Positions 30,771-43,424 are shown, counted from the first letter of the stretch. The stretch is DNA of 64,000 nucleotides from Okapia johnstoni (GCA_024291935.2 CM044320.1:48674001-48738000), one strand, 5' to 3'. Notes: a model not told the origin generated them from the letters alone. Numbers and translations: made by a program.

Positions 30771-32051
30771 CCTGCATGTTCCATTTTAGTCTCGTCATCT
30801 AAACCCAACCCCTCACCCCTACCACAAAGTACATCATCTTCAGAGATTCACACAACTTGGATCAGCTACTGCTTGTGGGAATGAATCATGCAACACATGT
30901 AAAAGTCTTAACCCAGGGTCTGAGCCATTGGAAGAGCTTCATAAACAGTCCCTGTTGTAATGCAGATGCTTTCCCTCCATCACCACACATCCCATGTCAT
31001 TTTCCTCCTGTCCTGAAATGTCAGCACTCGTCCACATTCTGTTTGTAGTTTGCTTCTACTCCACCCACCACACTGGCTTCTTGCCAATCACTTGCCACTT
31101 GGCCAAACTTATTCCAAGAGGTGCAACATGCAGCGCCTCACTGCCGTGATTGTAATGGTGAGAAAGCAATGTTTAGCAATCACATTCTTCATCTCCTTGT
31201 GATGTGACAGCAAGGAGAAACCATAAGTGAATTGCCCAAGGCTCCTTGGTGTGATGGGGAATCAAAGTCATATTAATACTTAACAAAACATTCAACAGGA
31301 CAGGAAAACAAAGGGCAATTGAGGCAAGGCAGTGATGCTCTGCCAGTTGTTAAAATAAGAGGCTGACTGTCAGTCCACCATGAGGTAGAGAGCTTCCCTT
31401 AAGAGCATAAGTATCTCAGAATTATCAAAAGGCTCTAAGTCCCCATAATGATGGGTTTTTACCACAGATAGAGGGAAGGTAAACTACATTTAGTTCATTT
31501 GGCACTACAGGTGTAACAAGAATTTCAGAGCCATATGTCTTTACTCACGGTGAGTTAGGGAGTGGTTGGTGTGCCTGTGAGCCTGACGTGCACTCCTTCC
31601 CTGAGCTGGAAGAAGGGACCTTGAATCAGATGAAACTTAGGTGCAGCTATTACTGACAGACTGTTGTATGCGAGGCACCTGGAGTCGTGCTTTCTATTAC
31701 AGTGTTGAAAGCGGTCCAGTCAGGCAGAGAGAGTGAGGCCATTGGGGTCAGATGAATCTGATTTAATCCCAGCACTTCTTTGTGTTGTTATATGATTTAG
31801 ACTGTTTCTGAAACCTCTGATCCTCAAGTTTCCTCATCTATAAAATGGGGAAAATACCACTCACCTTGCAAGATTGCTAAATTTGTAATAAATGTTCATT
31901 TTCTTGCCCCCTTCTGAAAGCATAGAATCCAATGGCAATTTTGATATTCTCAGAAACTGTTCATGTAGCTTTTCTGAGTCTTGTATTATGTTAGTAGTTG
32001 AAACATTTTGTCCTGTTACATTTTTGTGGCAAAAGAATTAGAATATTTAGA
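30771..32051. other. Intergenic with MIR
   Basis: 31,735-31,900 is a plus-strand MIR (tttcctcatctataaaatgg). The rest, including 30,857-31,730, shows no gene or named repeat. Confidence 0.45.
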
Positions 32052-32250
32052 TGAGTATGGTAAAGAATCCACCTGCATGCAGGAGACCCAGGTTCGATCC
32101 CTAGGTTGAAAGATCCTTTGAAGGAGAAAATGGCAACCCACTACAGTATTCTTGCCTGGGAAGTCCCATGGACAGAGGAGCCTGGCAGGCTACAGCTAAT
32201 GGAGTTGCAAAGAGTTGGACATGACTGAGCAACTAACACTTTCACTTTCT
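32052..32250 (+). mobile_element. Bov-tA SINE
   Basis: tggtaaagaatccacctgca, aggttcgatccctaggttga, gttggacatgactgagcaac. Confidence 0.92.
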
Positions 32251-32419
32251 TTCAAAAAAGATTACACATAATTCCAACATGTAGTTATAGCTTCTGTTAA
32301 AACCCTTTGAGGTAACCTTCCAGAATATTTTTATGCATATAAATACTTGTATATTGAAATTTAATTATATAATGCATATTATTCTATAACCTCCATCATG
32401 TTGGTTTTCCAGGTTATGA

Positions 32420-32660
32420 TGTATATTAATGCATGAGACAAATGCTCGGAGCTGGGGAGGGAGGTGAGGGTGGGACAATGGGATAACCCAGAAGGGATGG
32501 GATGGGGAGGGAGGTGGGAGGGGGGTTCAGGATGGAGAACACATGTAAACCCATGGCTGATTCATGTCAATGTATGGCAAAAACCACTACAATATTGTAA
32601 AGTAATTAGCCCCCAACTAAAATAAATAAATTTATTTAAAAAAAGAAAAAAAAAAAGAAA
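32420..32660 (+). mobile_element. Ruminant L1 3' end
   Basis: G-rich tract gggatgggatggggagggag, then ggctgattcatgtcaatgta, ctacaatattgtaaagtaat and an A-rich tail at 32,620-32,660. Confidence 0.82.
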
Positions 32661-32744
32661 TGACTATTTCATATGAAACTACAAAAAAAAAAAAAGAAAC
32701 ATCCCTTTTTATTCAAAACAAAGCAAAAAGAGATTTGTAATTGG

Positions 32745-33130
32745 ATATTGTCCTAGATCAAGCTGCTGTATCAAAATACCATGGACTGGGAAGCTTAAAC
32801 AATGAATGTTTATTTTCTCACAGTTCTGGAGAATGGAGGTCTGAGATCAAGGGACCAGCAGATCTGGTTCCTAGTGAGAATGTCATTCCTGTCTTGCAGA
32901 TGCCCAGCTGCCTTCCAGCTGCAACCCTGCATGGTGGAGAGAGAGTGTGCTCTGGTGTATTCTTCTGCTTATAAGGACATTAATCTTAACTGTGGGGCTC
33001 TACTCTCATGACACTCTCATGACCTCATCTAAACCTAATTACCTCCAAAGGCCTGCCTCCTAATGCCATCACACTGAGAATGAGGGCTTCAACATGTGGA
33101 TGATGGGGAAGGGTAGAAACTTGTAGAACA
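32745..33130 (-). mobile_element. MaLR LTR (MST/MLT1-type)
   Basis: Antisense: ctgctgtatcaaaataccat, tgtttattttctcacagttc, ctggagaatggaggtctgag, aaaggcctgcctcctaatgc. Old solo LTR. Confidence 0.78.
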
Positions 33131-33178
33131 GAACAAATATTGTTATAGGCCCATAACACCTGCCCCAAAGAAGATAAT

Positions 33179-33389
33179 GGACTTCTCTGGTGGCTCAGAT
33201 GGTAAAAGAATCTGCCTGCAATGCACGAGACCCAGGTTTGATTCCTGGTTCAGGAAGATCCCCTGGAGGAGGGAATAGCAATCCACTCCAGTATTCTTGC
33301 CTGAAGAATTCCATGGACAGAGGAGCCTGGCAGGCTACAGTCCATGGAGTCAGAGTCACACTTGACTGAGCAACTAACACTTTCACTTT
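33179..33389 (+). mobile_element. Bov-tA SINE
   Basis: acttctctggtggctcagat, aggtttgattcctggttcag, acacttgactgagcaactaa. Confidence 0.93.
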
Positions 33390-33854
33390 TCTGTAGAGAA
33401 AATAATAAAAGGGAGCAAAATACCTCTACCCTAACACTGTACTGGCACCTAGAAAAAGCTCCATGTTTGTTAGATTCCTATTCTGCCCTCGTTCCTCACA
33501 ACAGTGATATGAAACATGCACAGGCTTTGGAATCAAACACGGGTTTGAACACTGGCTTATCATTGAATTCTGGATTTATTTGTCATTATCACTGGCTTAT
33601 TTGAACACTGGCTTATTATTTGGTGGAGCATCTCGAAGCCTCATTTTATATTTGAGGATGTCCCTTCCTGGGATAGGGTGACTATCCACTCTTCTTCTAG
33701 GGCTCTGGCCCATACCTCAAGGATTTATCTCTGTATAAATTTGGCATTTCCTGAACAATAGAAATTTCTTAGGCATGTAGTTATCTGCAGAGAAAATTTT
33801 AAATAAATATGCAAAAAACTGAGATTGCATGTTTTGTTATTTCAACCTCTGTAA
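33390..33854. other. Intergenic
   Basis: No gene. 33,535-33,620 holds a local imperfect duplication of tttgaacactggcttat. Confidence 0.5.
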
Positions 33855-35324
33855 AACTAGTGGAGGTGATGGAATTCCAGTTGAGCTATTTCAAATCCTA
33901 AAAGGATGCTGTGAAAGTGCTGTACTCAATGTGTCAGCAAATTTGGAAAACTCAGCAGTGGCCACAGGACTGGAAAAGGTCAGTTTTCATTCCAATCCCA
34001 AAGAAAGGCAATGCCAAAGAATGCTCAAACTACCACACAATTGCACTCATCTCACACGCTAGTAAAGTAATGCTCAAAATTCTCCAAGCCAGGCTTCAAC
34101 AATACATGAACCGTTAACTTCTAGATGTTCAAGCCTGGTTTTAGAAAAGGCAGAGGAACCAGAGATCAAATTGCCAACATCCGCTGGATCATCGAAAAAG
34201 CAAGAGAGTTCCAGAAAAACATCTACTTCTGCTTTATTGACTATGCCAAAGCCTTTGACTGTGTGGATCACAACAAACTGTGGAAAATTCTTCAAGAGAT
34301 GGGAATACCAGACCATCTGACCTGCCTCTTGGGAAATCTGTATGCAGGTCAAGAAGTAACAGTTAGAACTGGACATGGAACAACAGACTGGTTCCAAATA
34401 GGAAAGGGAGTACGTCAAGTCTGTATATTGTCACGCTGCTTATTTAACTTATATGCAGAGTACATCATGAGAAATGCTGGGCTGGAGGAAACACAAGCTG
34501 GAATCAAGATTGCTGGGAGAAATATCAGTAACCTCAGATATGCAGATGACATCACCCTTATGGCAGAAAGCGAAGAAGAATTAAAGAGCCTATTGATGAA
34601 ATTGAAAGAGAAGAGTGAAAAAGTTGGCTTAAAGCTCAACATTCAGAAAACTAAGATCATGGCATCTGGTCCCATCACTTCATGGGAAATAGATGGGGAA
34701 ACAGTGGAAACAGTGAGAGACATTATTTTTGGGGGCTCCAAAATCACTGCAGAGGGTGACTGCAGCCATGAAATTAAAAGACACTTACTCCTTGGAAAAA
34801 AAGTTATGACCAACCTAGACAGCATATTAAAAAGCAGAGACATTACTTTGCCAACAAAGGTCCAGTCAAGGCTATGGTTTTTCCAGTGGTCATGTATGGA
34901 TGTGAGAGTTGGACTATAAAGAAAGCTGAATGCCAAAGAATTGATGCTTTTGAACTGTGGTGTTGGAGAAAACTCTTGAGAGTCCCTTGGACTGCAAGGT
35001 GATCCAACCAGTCCAACCTAAAGGAGATCAGTCCTGAGTATTCATTGGAAGGACTGATGATGAAGCTAAAACTCCCAATTCTTTGGCCAATTCTTTGATG
35101 CGAAGAGCTGACTCATTTGAAAAGACCCTGATGCTGGGAAAGATTGAAGTTGGGAGGAGAAGGGGATGACAGAGGATGAGGTGGTTGGATGGTATCACTG
35201 ACTCAATGGATATGAGTTTGAGTAAACTCTAGGAGTTTGTGATGGACAGGGAGGCCTGGAGGGTTGAAGTTGATGGGTTCGCAAAGAGTCGGATATGACC
35301 AGGCGACTGAACTGAACTGAACTG
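33855..35324 (+). mobile_element. BovB LINE, reverse transcriptase half
   Basis: About 1.47 kb, 5'-truncated. A 264-codon frame at 34,125-34,919 covers much of the RTE reverse transcriptase, with FCFIDYAKAFDCVDHNKLW and the catalytic YADD box (NLRYADDITLMAE). Frameshifts lie before 34,125, and the C-terminal region after 34,919 is broken. It ends in the BovB tail (ggatatgaccaggcgactga then ctgaactgaactgaa). Not autonomous. Confidence 0.95.
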
Positions 35325-35744
35325 AAAGTGTCAAGAGATTCTAGACAAGGATCCCTTTCCTACCCCTGGCCCTGAAAGTAATTTCTAAAGTCCTGCCTGA
35401 ACAGCAAGCAGCCTCTCCTTCATTGGCATATTCAGTAGTTTGAAAATCATTGATACCTAAAATAGTGGTAAAATCAGAGGATGACCTAACGAAGTCAAAC
35501 TTTGTGAGCTGAAAAATGTGGCCTCAGAGGTCTGAGTGGATTTGGAGAGCACTGATATTTCAGTGGGCAGTGAGAGAAGCAGAGAGGATTAAACCAAGTT
35601 TCTGTGCTTAAGTCTTTAGTAAAATTAGAGTTGGCACAAATTTCTTTGGCCCTGAATCCCAGCCATATCCTGAAAGCAAGGTGGAAGCCACTGACAAAAA
35701 TAACCTGCTTTTTGTTTGACCATTGCACATAAAGTAACATAATC
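35325..35744. other. Intergenic
   Basis: Nothing recognised; a minus-strand 81-codon frame has no similarity I know. Confidence 0.4.
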
Positions 35745-36022
35745 AGTTCAGTTCAGTCGCTCAGTCGTGTCTGACTCTTTGTGACACCATGAATTGCAGC
35801 ATGCCCGGCCTCTGTCCATCACCAACTCCTGGAGTCTACCCAAACCCATGTCCATCGAGTCAGTGATGCCATCCAACCATCTTATCTTCTGTCGTCCCCT
35901 TCTCCTCCTGCCCCCAATCCTACCCAGCATTCGGGTCTTTTCCAATGAGTCAACTCTTCGCATGAGGTGGCCAAAGTATTGGAGTTTCAGCTTCAACATC
36001 AGTCCTTCCAATGAACACCCAG
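35745..36022 (-). mobile_element. BovB LINE 3' end
   Basis: Antisense: gttcagttcagtcgctcagt to ttggagtttcagcttcaaca. 5'-truncated. Confidence 0.94.
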
Positions 36023-36069
36023 GATATGTTACTTTTTTGCAAATGTCACAGGACTTCTAATCTCATATG

Positions 36070-36640
36070 GGTCTCCTACTGTTTTGGGCTGAATGTGTCC
36101 CTTAAAAATGTGTATGTTGAGTATGTTGAAGTCCCAGTCCTCAGTGTTTCAGAATGTGACTTCATATGGAGAAAGGATATTTACAGAGGTGACTGAGTCA
36201 AAGCGACATCATTAGGACAGACCCTAATCCAATATGACTGATGTCTTTGTAAAAAGTTTGAAGATTTGGGACTTCCCTGGTGCTCCATTGGTTAAGAATC
36301 TGCCTGCCAATGCAGGAGACACAGCTTCAAATCCTGGTCCAGGAAGATTCCACATGCCACAGAACAACTAAGCCCAGATCCCACAACTACTGAGCCCATG
36401 GGTCCTATAGCCTGTGTTCTACAACAAGAGAAGCCTCCACAATGAGAATCATTTGCATTGCAAGGAGAGAGTAGCCCCCTCTGGCTGCCTCTAGAGAAAG
36501 CCCATGCTCAGCACTGAAGACCAAGCACAGTTTGAAAAAAAAGAAGGGCCTTCCTTGCCAACACTTTGATTTTGGACTGCAGCCTCACTCAGTTTTTGAA
36601 TTTTGTTACAGCTGCCTTAACAGACTAGAATATCTGCCTA
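36070..36640 (+). mobile_element. MLT1-type LTR split by a SINE
   Basis: ctgttttgggctgaatgtgt, tgtatgttgaagtcccagtc, acagaccctaatccaatatg; it resumes after the SINE with tttggactgcagcctcactc and cagctgccttaacagactag. Confidence 0.75.
36270..36540 (+). mobile_element. CHR-type SINE
   Basis: gggacttccctggtgctcca, acagcttcaaatcctggtcc, body ccacaactactgagcccatg, A-rich tail. Nested in the MLT1 LTR. Confidence 0.88.
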
Positions 36641-37099
36641 GATGGACTCTTACCCATCCCCCAAAGAGGCAATTATAGACTGTATGGGAGGGGTCTTCTG
36701 GTAGCAGGTAATAAAACTGAAGTGAAAAGAGAGAATCTATTGTAATGGCAGATGGTCATCTCAGAAAAGCAAGGGCAGAGGTATGGGCTGGGCCTCAGTC
36801 AGGGACAAATTGGAACTAGGGACTCATTTACTATCAGGGCTGGTCACATCTCTGCCAATGGACTGGTTTTGAGCCTCCAGACCTTATAGTAGGACAGACA
36901 GATAGATTCCCATACATAATTGAGGTCCAGTTACTTAAGAACCTCCAAAACGATCTGGGGGAAGGGACGTTGACTCAGCTGCCATTGCTGATTTAATTTC
37001 TGGTGTCCCTGTCTCAGAGCAATCATATATCTAAAACTTTGCCAAAAGCATCCTCTGTAACCATGGCTATTTTGGAGGGAAAGAGTTAGACCAATTAGT
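36641..37099. other. Intergenic
   Basis: No gene or named repeat recognised. Confidence 0.4.
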
Positions 37100-37308
37100 T
37101 TACTAAAGACACTAATGCTGGGAAGGATTAGGGGCAGGAGGAGAAGGGGACGACAGAGGATGAGATGGTTGGATGGCATCACTGACTCGATGGACATGGG
37201 TTTGGGTAAACTCCGGGAGTTGGTGATGGACAGGGAGGCCTGGCATGCTGCGATTCATGGGGTCGCAAAGAGTCAGACATGACTGAGCGACTGAACTGAA
37301 CTGAACTG
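37100..37308 (+). mobile_element. BovB LINE 3' end
   Basis: aagacactaatgctgggaag to gcgactgaactgaactgaac. Very short 3' piece. Confidence 0.93.
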
Positions 37309-37765
37309 AGTCTCCCAGGGCTGCTGTAACAAATGACTGCAGACAGAAATTTATTCTTTCACAGTTCTAGAGGCTGGAAGTCCAAGATTAAGGTGTCAGA
37401 GGGATCATGCTCCCTCTAATAGCTCTAGAAAAGAATCCTTCATTACCTCTTCCTAGTTTCTGCTGGTGGCCATCAGTGCTGGCATTCTTTGATTTGTAGC
37501 TGCAGCACACTAATCTTAGCCCACATCTTTACATGGCATTCTCCTCTCTGTGTTCAAATTTCCTTCTGCTTATAAGGATACCAGCCATTGGATTAGGCCT
37601 CACACTAATCCAGTATCACTTAATCTTAACTTGGTTACATCTGTAACAACCATATTTCCAAATACAGTCACATTCACAGGGACTGAGGCTTAGGACTTGA
37701 ACAGAGGTATTTGCAGGGGATGGGTGATGGATGGAACACAATTCAACCCACAACCAATCAGTATT
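37309..37765 (-). mobile_element. MLT1-type LTR
   Basis: Antisense: cccagggctgctgtaacaaa, ttcacagttctagaggctgg, ccttctgcttataaggatac, ggttacatctgtaacaacca. Abuts the BovB tail. Confidence 0.75.
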
Positions 37766-37867
37766 CACTACACAAACTGCTAACAATTTTGCTAATTCTC
37801 TTCCTGCTTTGACTTTTTTACCCCTGAAGGTTCACCAGAGACCTTCCTGAGTCAACAGCCTAACTTT

Positions 37868-37985
37868 TTCTCCCCCGGATGTGCTGTGCAGCATGTGGGA
37901 TCTTAGTTACCCCACTAAAGACTGAAACTGTTCCCCAGGCAGTGAAAGCATGGAGTCTTAACCACTGAACCACCAGGGAAGTCCC
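37868..37985 (-). mobile_element. CHR-type SINE, short
   Basis: gcagcatgtgggatcttagt, cttaaccactgaaccaccag. Confidence 0.85.
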
Positions 37986-39119
37986 ATAGAGTCGAACTTT
38001 TCAACTCCTCTGTCTGTATTGTCAGTCATCTCTACCTTCCTCCTTCTTATATTGGAAGAAGTGTATGAATAGGGTTGTCAGATAAAATACAGAACACTTG
38101 ATTAAATTTTAATTTCAGATAAACAATGAATAAATTTTTAGTGTAAGTATTTCCCAAATATTGCATTATGTCTTGAATTTTTATTTGCTAAATCTTGCAG
38201 TCCAAGTTCTGCTCCTCCTATAAAGATCTGGAAGTTCTTTAGATAAAGTATGGATTCTCCATTTGACCACCACACCAAAATATATACACCTGACCTACTT
38301 TGTTTAATTAAGTTATGTACTTGGCACCAGTGGACGTTTCAGTATGCAACACCTATTCTGGAGTTGGTGGTCAGCTAGAAGGTTGAAAGTCAAGTGAAAG
38401 ATGACCAGAGGCTGAACTAAGGCAAAAACACAGAGGTGAAGAGGAGAAGGATGGATTTGAGAGCTGGTAGGATGCAGAATAAAGAATTTTGATATCTGTC
38501 TGAATGACTCTAGCTTTATAACCCGGACTACCAAATGAAACTAGTAATTGAAACAGGAATACAGGAAGAAAGGGTGTTGTAAGGCAAAGTGGTACTTTTT
38601 AGTTGGACATGCTGGGTTTGGGATGTCCTTTAGATGGTTGACTGTGGGGCACTCAGGAAAGAGTTAGGAACTGAAATGTATATTGAGAGGTGTAAGCATG
38701 TGGGTAGTAATTGAGATGTGAAAGTAGTTGAGATTTCCTATAGAGAAACAATAGTATTAGAAGAAAATAAAACCCTGTGGAAGACCAAATTTTAAGTGAA
38801 CAGTGGAAGGAATCCAGGAAGGAAATAGACATGGTTAGTAAGTAAATGAATTGGAGTCAGCAGTTTGGGCTGGGTTCTGTGGGGTGGTTCTTCTGCTGGC
38901 CTCACCTGGGCTTACTGCATCTGCAGACAGATGCCATTCTGTTAGGTGCTCTGCTTCTGCAAGTGCTATACAAACCTCTGTCACATTTGATGTTGTGTCA
39001 CATTTGCCATTGGTGCATTGGCCAAAGAAAGTCACAGAGCCAACCCAGACTCAAGGTATGGAGAAACAGATTCCACATCTATGCAGAGGCAGAGATGGAG
39101 GGAGGAGAAGAATTTGTAT
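37986..39119. other. Intergenic with unnamed old repeat
   Basis: 38,380-38,800 (gaggagaaggatggatttga, ttggacatgctgggtttggg, tgtgggtagtaattgagatg) resembles the same mammal-wide family as 14,560-14,880. The overlapping frames at 38,835-39,178 have no family I recognise. Confidence 0.4.
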
Positions 39120-39295
39120 CCATCTTAACAATCTACAAGATGGTCTTACTGCCTCCATTTTATAGAAGGGAAAACTGAAGCACAGAGAATTTAAATAACT
39201 TTCTTATGCTCACAGGGCTCCAAAGTAGCAGATCCAGAATTTGAACCCAGATAGTCTATCTTCAGTCTATACTCTTAACTGTGTGACACTACCTG
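39120..39295 (-). mobile_element. MIR SINE
   Basis: Antisense: cctccattttatagaaggga, gaatttgaacccagatagtc, atactcttaactgtgtgaca. Confidence 0.8.
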
Positions 39296-39716
39296 ACATA
39301 ATAAACACCTTGCAATAATAGGCATTCAACAAAAGTTGGCTCTTCTTTTCATAACATAAAAGGCTGCGTAAAGAAGGACCTCAGAAACCCTTATTAATAG
39401 AAATGTTTGGGAAAAATACTATGCATCCCTGTCAATGGTGGTTGTCATTGATTGATACTCATGTTTTTACAGAAACAGCGTTAACTGTTCTACACTTTAT
39501 TTGGCCAAAGGCATAGCACAACAAATGTCACTCTCAGAACTGCAAGAGTTGGATTAAAATATAGAAATTAAAACCAATGCTAAATTGAGGAAAACAAAAC
39601 CAGTAGCACTTTGAAGGTAAGTTGGTCATTTATTTATCCAGTAATCATTTGTGAGCTATTCCTCATACATTAACTTGGAACTTGCAAACTGACTCAATTG
39701 TAAATCAGTTAGTTTG
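39296..39716. other. Intergenic
   Basis: No gene or recognised repeat. Confidence 0.4.
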
Positions 39717-41020
39717 GTTCAGTTCAGTCACTCAGTCCAATCTGACTCTTTGTGACCTCCATGGACTACAGCACACCAGGCCTCCCTATCCATCACCAAC
39801 TCCGAGAGTTTACTCAAACTCATGTCCATTGAGTCAGTGATGCCATCCAACCATCTCATCTTTTGTTGTCCCCTTCTCCTCCCACTTTCAATCTTTCCCA
39901 GCATCAGGGTCTTTGCAAATGAGTCAGCTTTTCGCATCAGGTGGCCAAAGTATTGAAGATTCAGCTTCAGCATCAGTCCTTCAGTGAAAATTCAGGACTG
40001 ATTTCCTTTAGGATGGACTGGTTGGATCTCCTTGTAGTCCAAGGGACTCTCAAGAGTCTTCTCCAACACCACAGTTCAAAAGCATCAATTCTTTGGCACT
40101 CAGCTTTCTTTAAAGTCCAACTTTCACATCCATACATGACTACTGGAAAAACCATAGCTTTGACTAGACACACCTTTGTTGGCAAAGTAATGTCTCTGCT
40201 TTTTAATATGCTGTCTAGGTTGGTCATAACTTTTTTTCCAAGGAGTAAGTGTCTGTTAATTTCATGGCTGCAGTCACTATCTGCAGTGATTTTGGAGCCC
40301 CCCCCAAATAAAGTCTTCCACTGTTTCCACTGTTTCCCCATCTATTTGCCATGAAGTGATGGGACTGGATGCCATGATCTTAGTTTTCTGAATGTTGAGT
40401 TTTAAGCCAACTTTTTCACTCTCCTCTTTCATTTTCATCAAGAGGCTCTTTAGTTCTTCTTCACTTTCTGCCATAAGAGTGATATCATCTGCATATCTGA
40501 GGTTATTGATATTTCTGCCTGCAGTCTTGATTCAGCTTGTGTTTCCTCCAGCCCAGCATTTCTCATGATGTACTCTGCATATAAGTTAAATAAGCAGGGT
40601 GACAATATACAGCCTTGATGTACTCCTTTTCCTATTTGGAACCAGTCTGTTGTTCCATGTGTGGTTCTAACTTTGCTTCCTGACCTGCATACAGGTTTCT
40701 CAAGAGACAGGTCAGGTGGTCTGGTATTCCCATCTCTTGAAGAATTTTCCACTGTTTGTGGTGATCCACATAATCAAAGGCTTTGGCATAGTCGATAAAG
40801 CAGGGGTAGATGTTTTTCTGAAACTCTTGCTTTTTCGATGATCTAACAGATGTTGACACTTTGATCTCTGGTTCCTCTGCCTTTTCCAAATCCAGCTTTA
40901 ACATCTGGAAGTTCACCGTTCACATACTGTTGAAGCCTGGCTTGGAGAATTTTGAGCATCACTCTGCTAGCATGTGAGATGAGTGCAATTGTGAGGTAGT
41001 TTGAGCATTCTTTGGCATTT
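39717..41020 (-). mobile_element. BovB LINE, 1.3 kb, 3' half
   Basis: Antisense BovB from its 3' tail (ttcagttcagtcactcagtc) to the start of the RT region (cactctgctagcatgtgaga). Minus-strand frames retain RT pieces (FIDYAKAFDYVDHHK near 40,800; LFNLYAEYIMRNAGLEE near 40,570), broken by frameshifts. The YADD region near 40,490 is damaged. Confidence 0.95.
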
Positions 41021-41479
41021 TACATTTTTCACATTTACAAATTTAAAAATCTTACATTTTAGTGTGAAATTAAAACCTTAAGTAAAGACCACATCCTAAA
41101 ACTTGCAGAATACAGCTTAGAGTTCAGCTGTGCACTTCTCTTCTAAATCACAGGAAAACAGTAAGAGGGAAGTCAGTGCTCTAAGTGAATTTACAGAAGA
41201 CAAGCAGCATTCAGGAATTCAGAGGGAGGGCACTTATGCCCTTGAAGGGGCTTCAAGGACACAGGTAGTATTAGCAACCGTGGGGACTTTGTGTGCATAT
41301 GAATTATGACTCAAGGAGGAGGCAGTTGTCTAAAATGCAGGTTTCCAGGCCCCATCCTTACATATCTTGATTCATCAGGTCTGGAATGGGCTCCCGCAAG
41401 CCAGATTTTCTCATCCTCACTCCCACGTGATCCTGGAACAGTAAGCCACAGAGCAGGTTTTTTTTTTTTTTTTTTTTTT
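41021..41479. other. Intergenic with MER5-like remnant
   Basis: 41,325-41,450 (ctaaaatgcaggtttccagg, tgattcatcaggtctggaat) resembles a MER5-type hAT element. The rest is unassigned. Confidence 0.4.
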
Positions 41480-41707
41480 TAAGAGCCACAGTATTTTTTT
41501 TAATTAAATTATTTATTTATTTATGGCTATACTGCTTTTTGGTTTTGTTTTGGCTTCACTTGTTTCAGTGCTTGGGCAGGCTTCAGTAGCTGTGCCACAT
41601 GGGCTTAATTTCCCCATGACATGTGCAATCTTCCCAGACCAGGTATCAAACCTGTGTTCCTTGCATTGGCAGGCAGATTCTTAACAACTGGACCACCAGG
41701 CAAGTCT
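41480..41707 (-). mobile_element. CHR-type SINE
   Basis: T-run at 41,459-41,480 then ttatttatttatttatggct, caggtatcaaacctgtgttc, ttaacaactggaccaccagg. Confidence 0.85.
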
Positions 41708-42071
41708 ATCACAGAGGAAATTTTAAGAATAAGTGACAGTAGACACAGCCTTGGGGGAGTTGAAGAACAGAAAGGAGGGTAGAAAAGGATAAGGCCAATG
41801 TAGATGGGTACTTTATTACAAAGTTCTTTTAGTTAGGTCATATTTCCTTCATTATCAAAGATAATTTCATGTTTTGAATGGGGGTCTTTGTTTATTAGCT
41901 CCTAATGTTCTTCAGTAAGTTTGCCTTGCACAAGTAAAAGGATGGATGGCATATTTGTACATTTTAATATTGTAGGAAATGAAAAAATTATGGGATAGAG
42001 AAATATTCATCAATAGGGCACTGGCCAAATAGGTTTTGCAACATTCATACAATGGAATATTTTGCAGCTAT

Positions 42072-42471
42072 GTTGGACGGTGAAGAAAGCTGAGCACCGA
42101 AGAATTGATGCTTTTCAACTGTGGTGTTGGAGAAGACTCTTGAGAGTCCCTTGGACTGCAAGGAGATCCAACCAGTCCATCCTAAAGGAGATCAGTCCTG
42201 GGTGTTCATTGGAAGGACTGAGGCTGAAGCTGAATCTCCAATCCTTTGGCCACCTCATGCAAAGAGTTGACTCATTGGAAAAGGCTCTGATGCTGGGAAG
42301 GATTGGGGGCAGGAGGAGAAGGGGATGTCAGAGGATGAGATGGTTGGATGGCATCACCGACTTGATGGACATGGGTTTGGGTAAACTCCGGGAGTTGGTG
42401 ATGGACAGGGAGGCCTGGCGTGCTGCAATTCATGGGGTCACAAAGAGTCAGACACGACTGAGCGACTGAAC
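42072..42471 (+). mobile_element. BovB LINE 3' end
   Basis: ttggacggtgaagaaagctg to cgactgagcgactgaa. The plus-strand 135-codon frame is the BovB ORF2 C-terminus ([20 protein letters not shown]). Flanked by a short ctatg repeat. Confidence 0.94.
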
Positions 42472-42534
42472 TATGCTGTGCAAAGAATGAGGAAGATTTT
42501 TATGTACTGATATGGAGGAAATTCAAAGACATAA

Positions 42535-42752
42535 TGTTTTTCATTTCTTGTTTTGGCTGTGCTGGGTCTTTGTTGCTGTGCAAGGTCTTTGTCTTGTTGC
42601 AGAGCACACACTCCAGAGCACTCAGGCTACAGTATTTGTGGCACACAAGCTTAGTTGCCCCGTGGCATGTGGAATCTTCCTGGACCAGGGATCAAACCTG
42701 TGTCCCTTGCATTGGCAGATGGATTCTTAGCCACTGGTCCATCAGAGAAGTT
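42535..42752 (-). mobile_element. CHR-type SINE
   Basis: gttttggctgtgctgggtct, gggatcaaacctgtgtccct, cttagccactggtccatcag. Confidence 0.85.
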
Positions 42753-43239
42753 CAAAGAGATACTGTTACCTGAAGAAAGCAACATAGAGGGATGTCTATA
42801 GGATGTTGTGAATTTAGGCATAAAGAGGGGAGATATATATTGGTATTCACTTGTATATACAGAAAAACAATTTCTAGAATATTCCTCAAAGAACTAGTGA
42901 GAGTGGTCATTTATTGGAGGAAGGTGGAAACTGGCTGGATAGGGGGGCAGAGGTAGGAGAGAGAATTTTGACTGTAATTGCTTTTAGATTTTTTTGTTCA
43001 GGTGAACACATAATGATATGTAATCTCTTTGAAATGTTAAATGAGCAGAAGGAAGGAGGAGAGTGCCATGTGTAGATTCCAGTAGGATCTACTACAAGGT
43101 TCTGGGAAGGCCGTTTAGCTCAGGGCATGACATTGAAAAAGACTGCATTTACCAACAACTAACAACTTTAAACTGTGTCTCATTATTGAGTCACATCATC
43201 TGTTGTGCATCTTGAACTAATATTTTTATAAACTCTATC

Positions 43240-43424
43240 CTTAAAAAAATTAGTTATTTGGCTCCGCTGGGTCTTAGCTGTGGCACTCAGGATCTTGATC
43301 TTCGTTGTGGCATGCAGGTTCTTTCATTGTGGCATGTGGGATCTAGTTCCCTGGTCAGGGATCGAACCCAGCCCCCTGCATTGGGAACATGGAGTCTTAG
43401 CCACTGGACCACTAGGTAAGTCCC
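43240..43424 (-). mobile_element. CHR-type SINE
   Basis: tatttggctccgctgggtct, gggatcgaacccagccccct, cttagccactggaccactag. Confidence 0.88.

Larger units (their letters stand above)
41990..43035 (+). mobile_element. Old L1 3' end with BovB and SINE inside
   Basis: Three collinear pieces: 41,990-42,071 (ttcatacaatggaatatttt), 42,472-42,534 (aagaatgaggaagattttta) and 42,753-43,035 (3' UTR, ttttgttcaggtgaacacat). They form one old L1 when the insertions are set aside. Confidence 0.72.
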
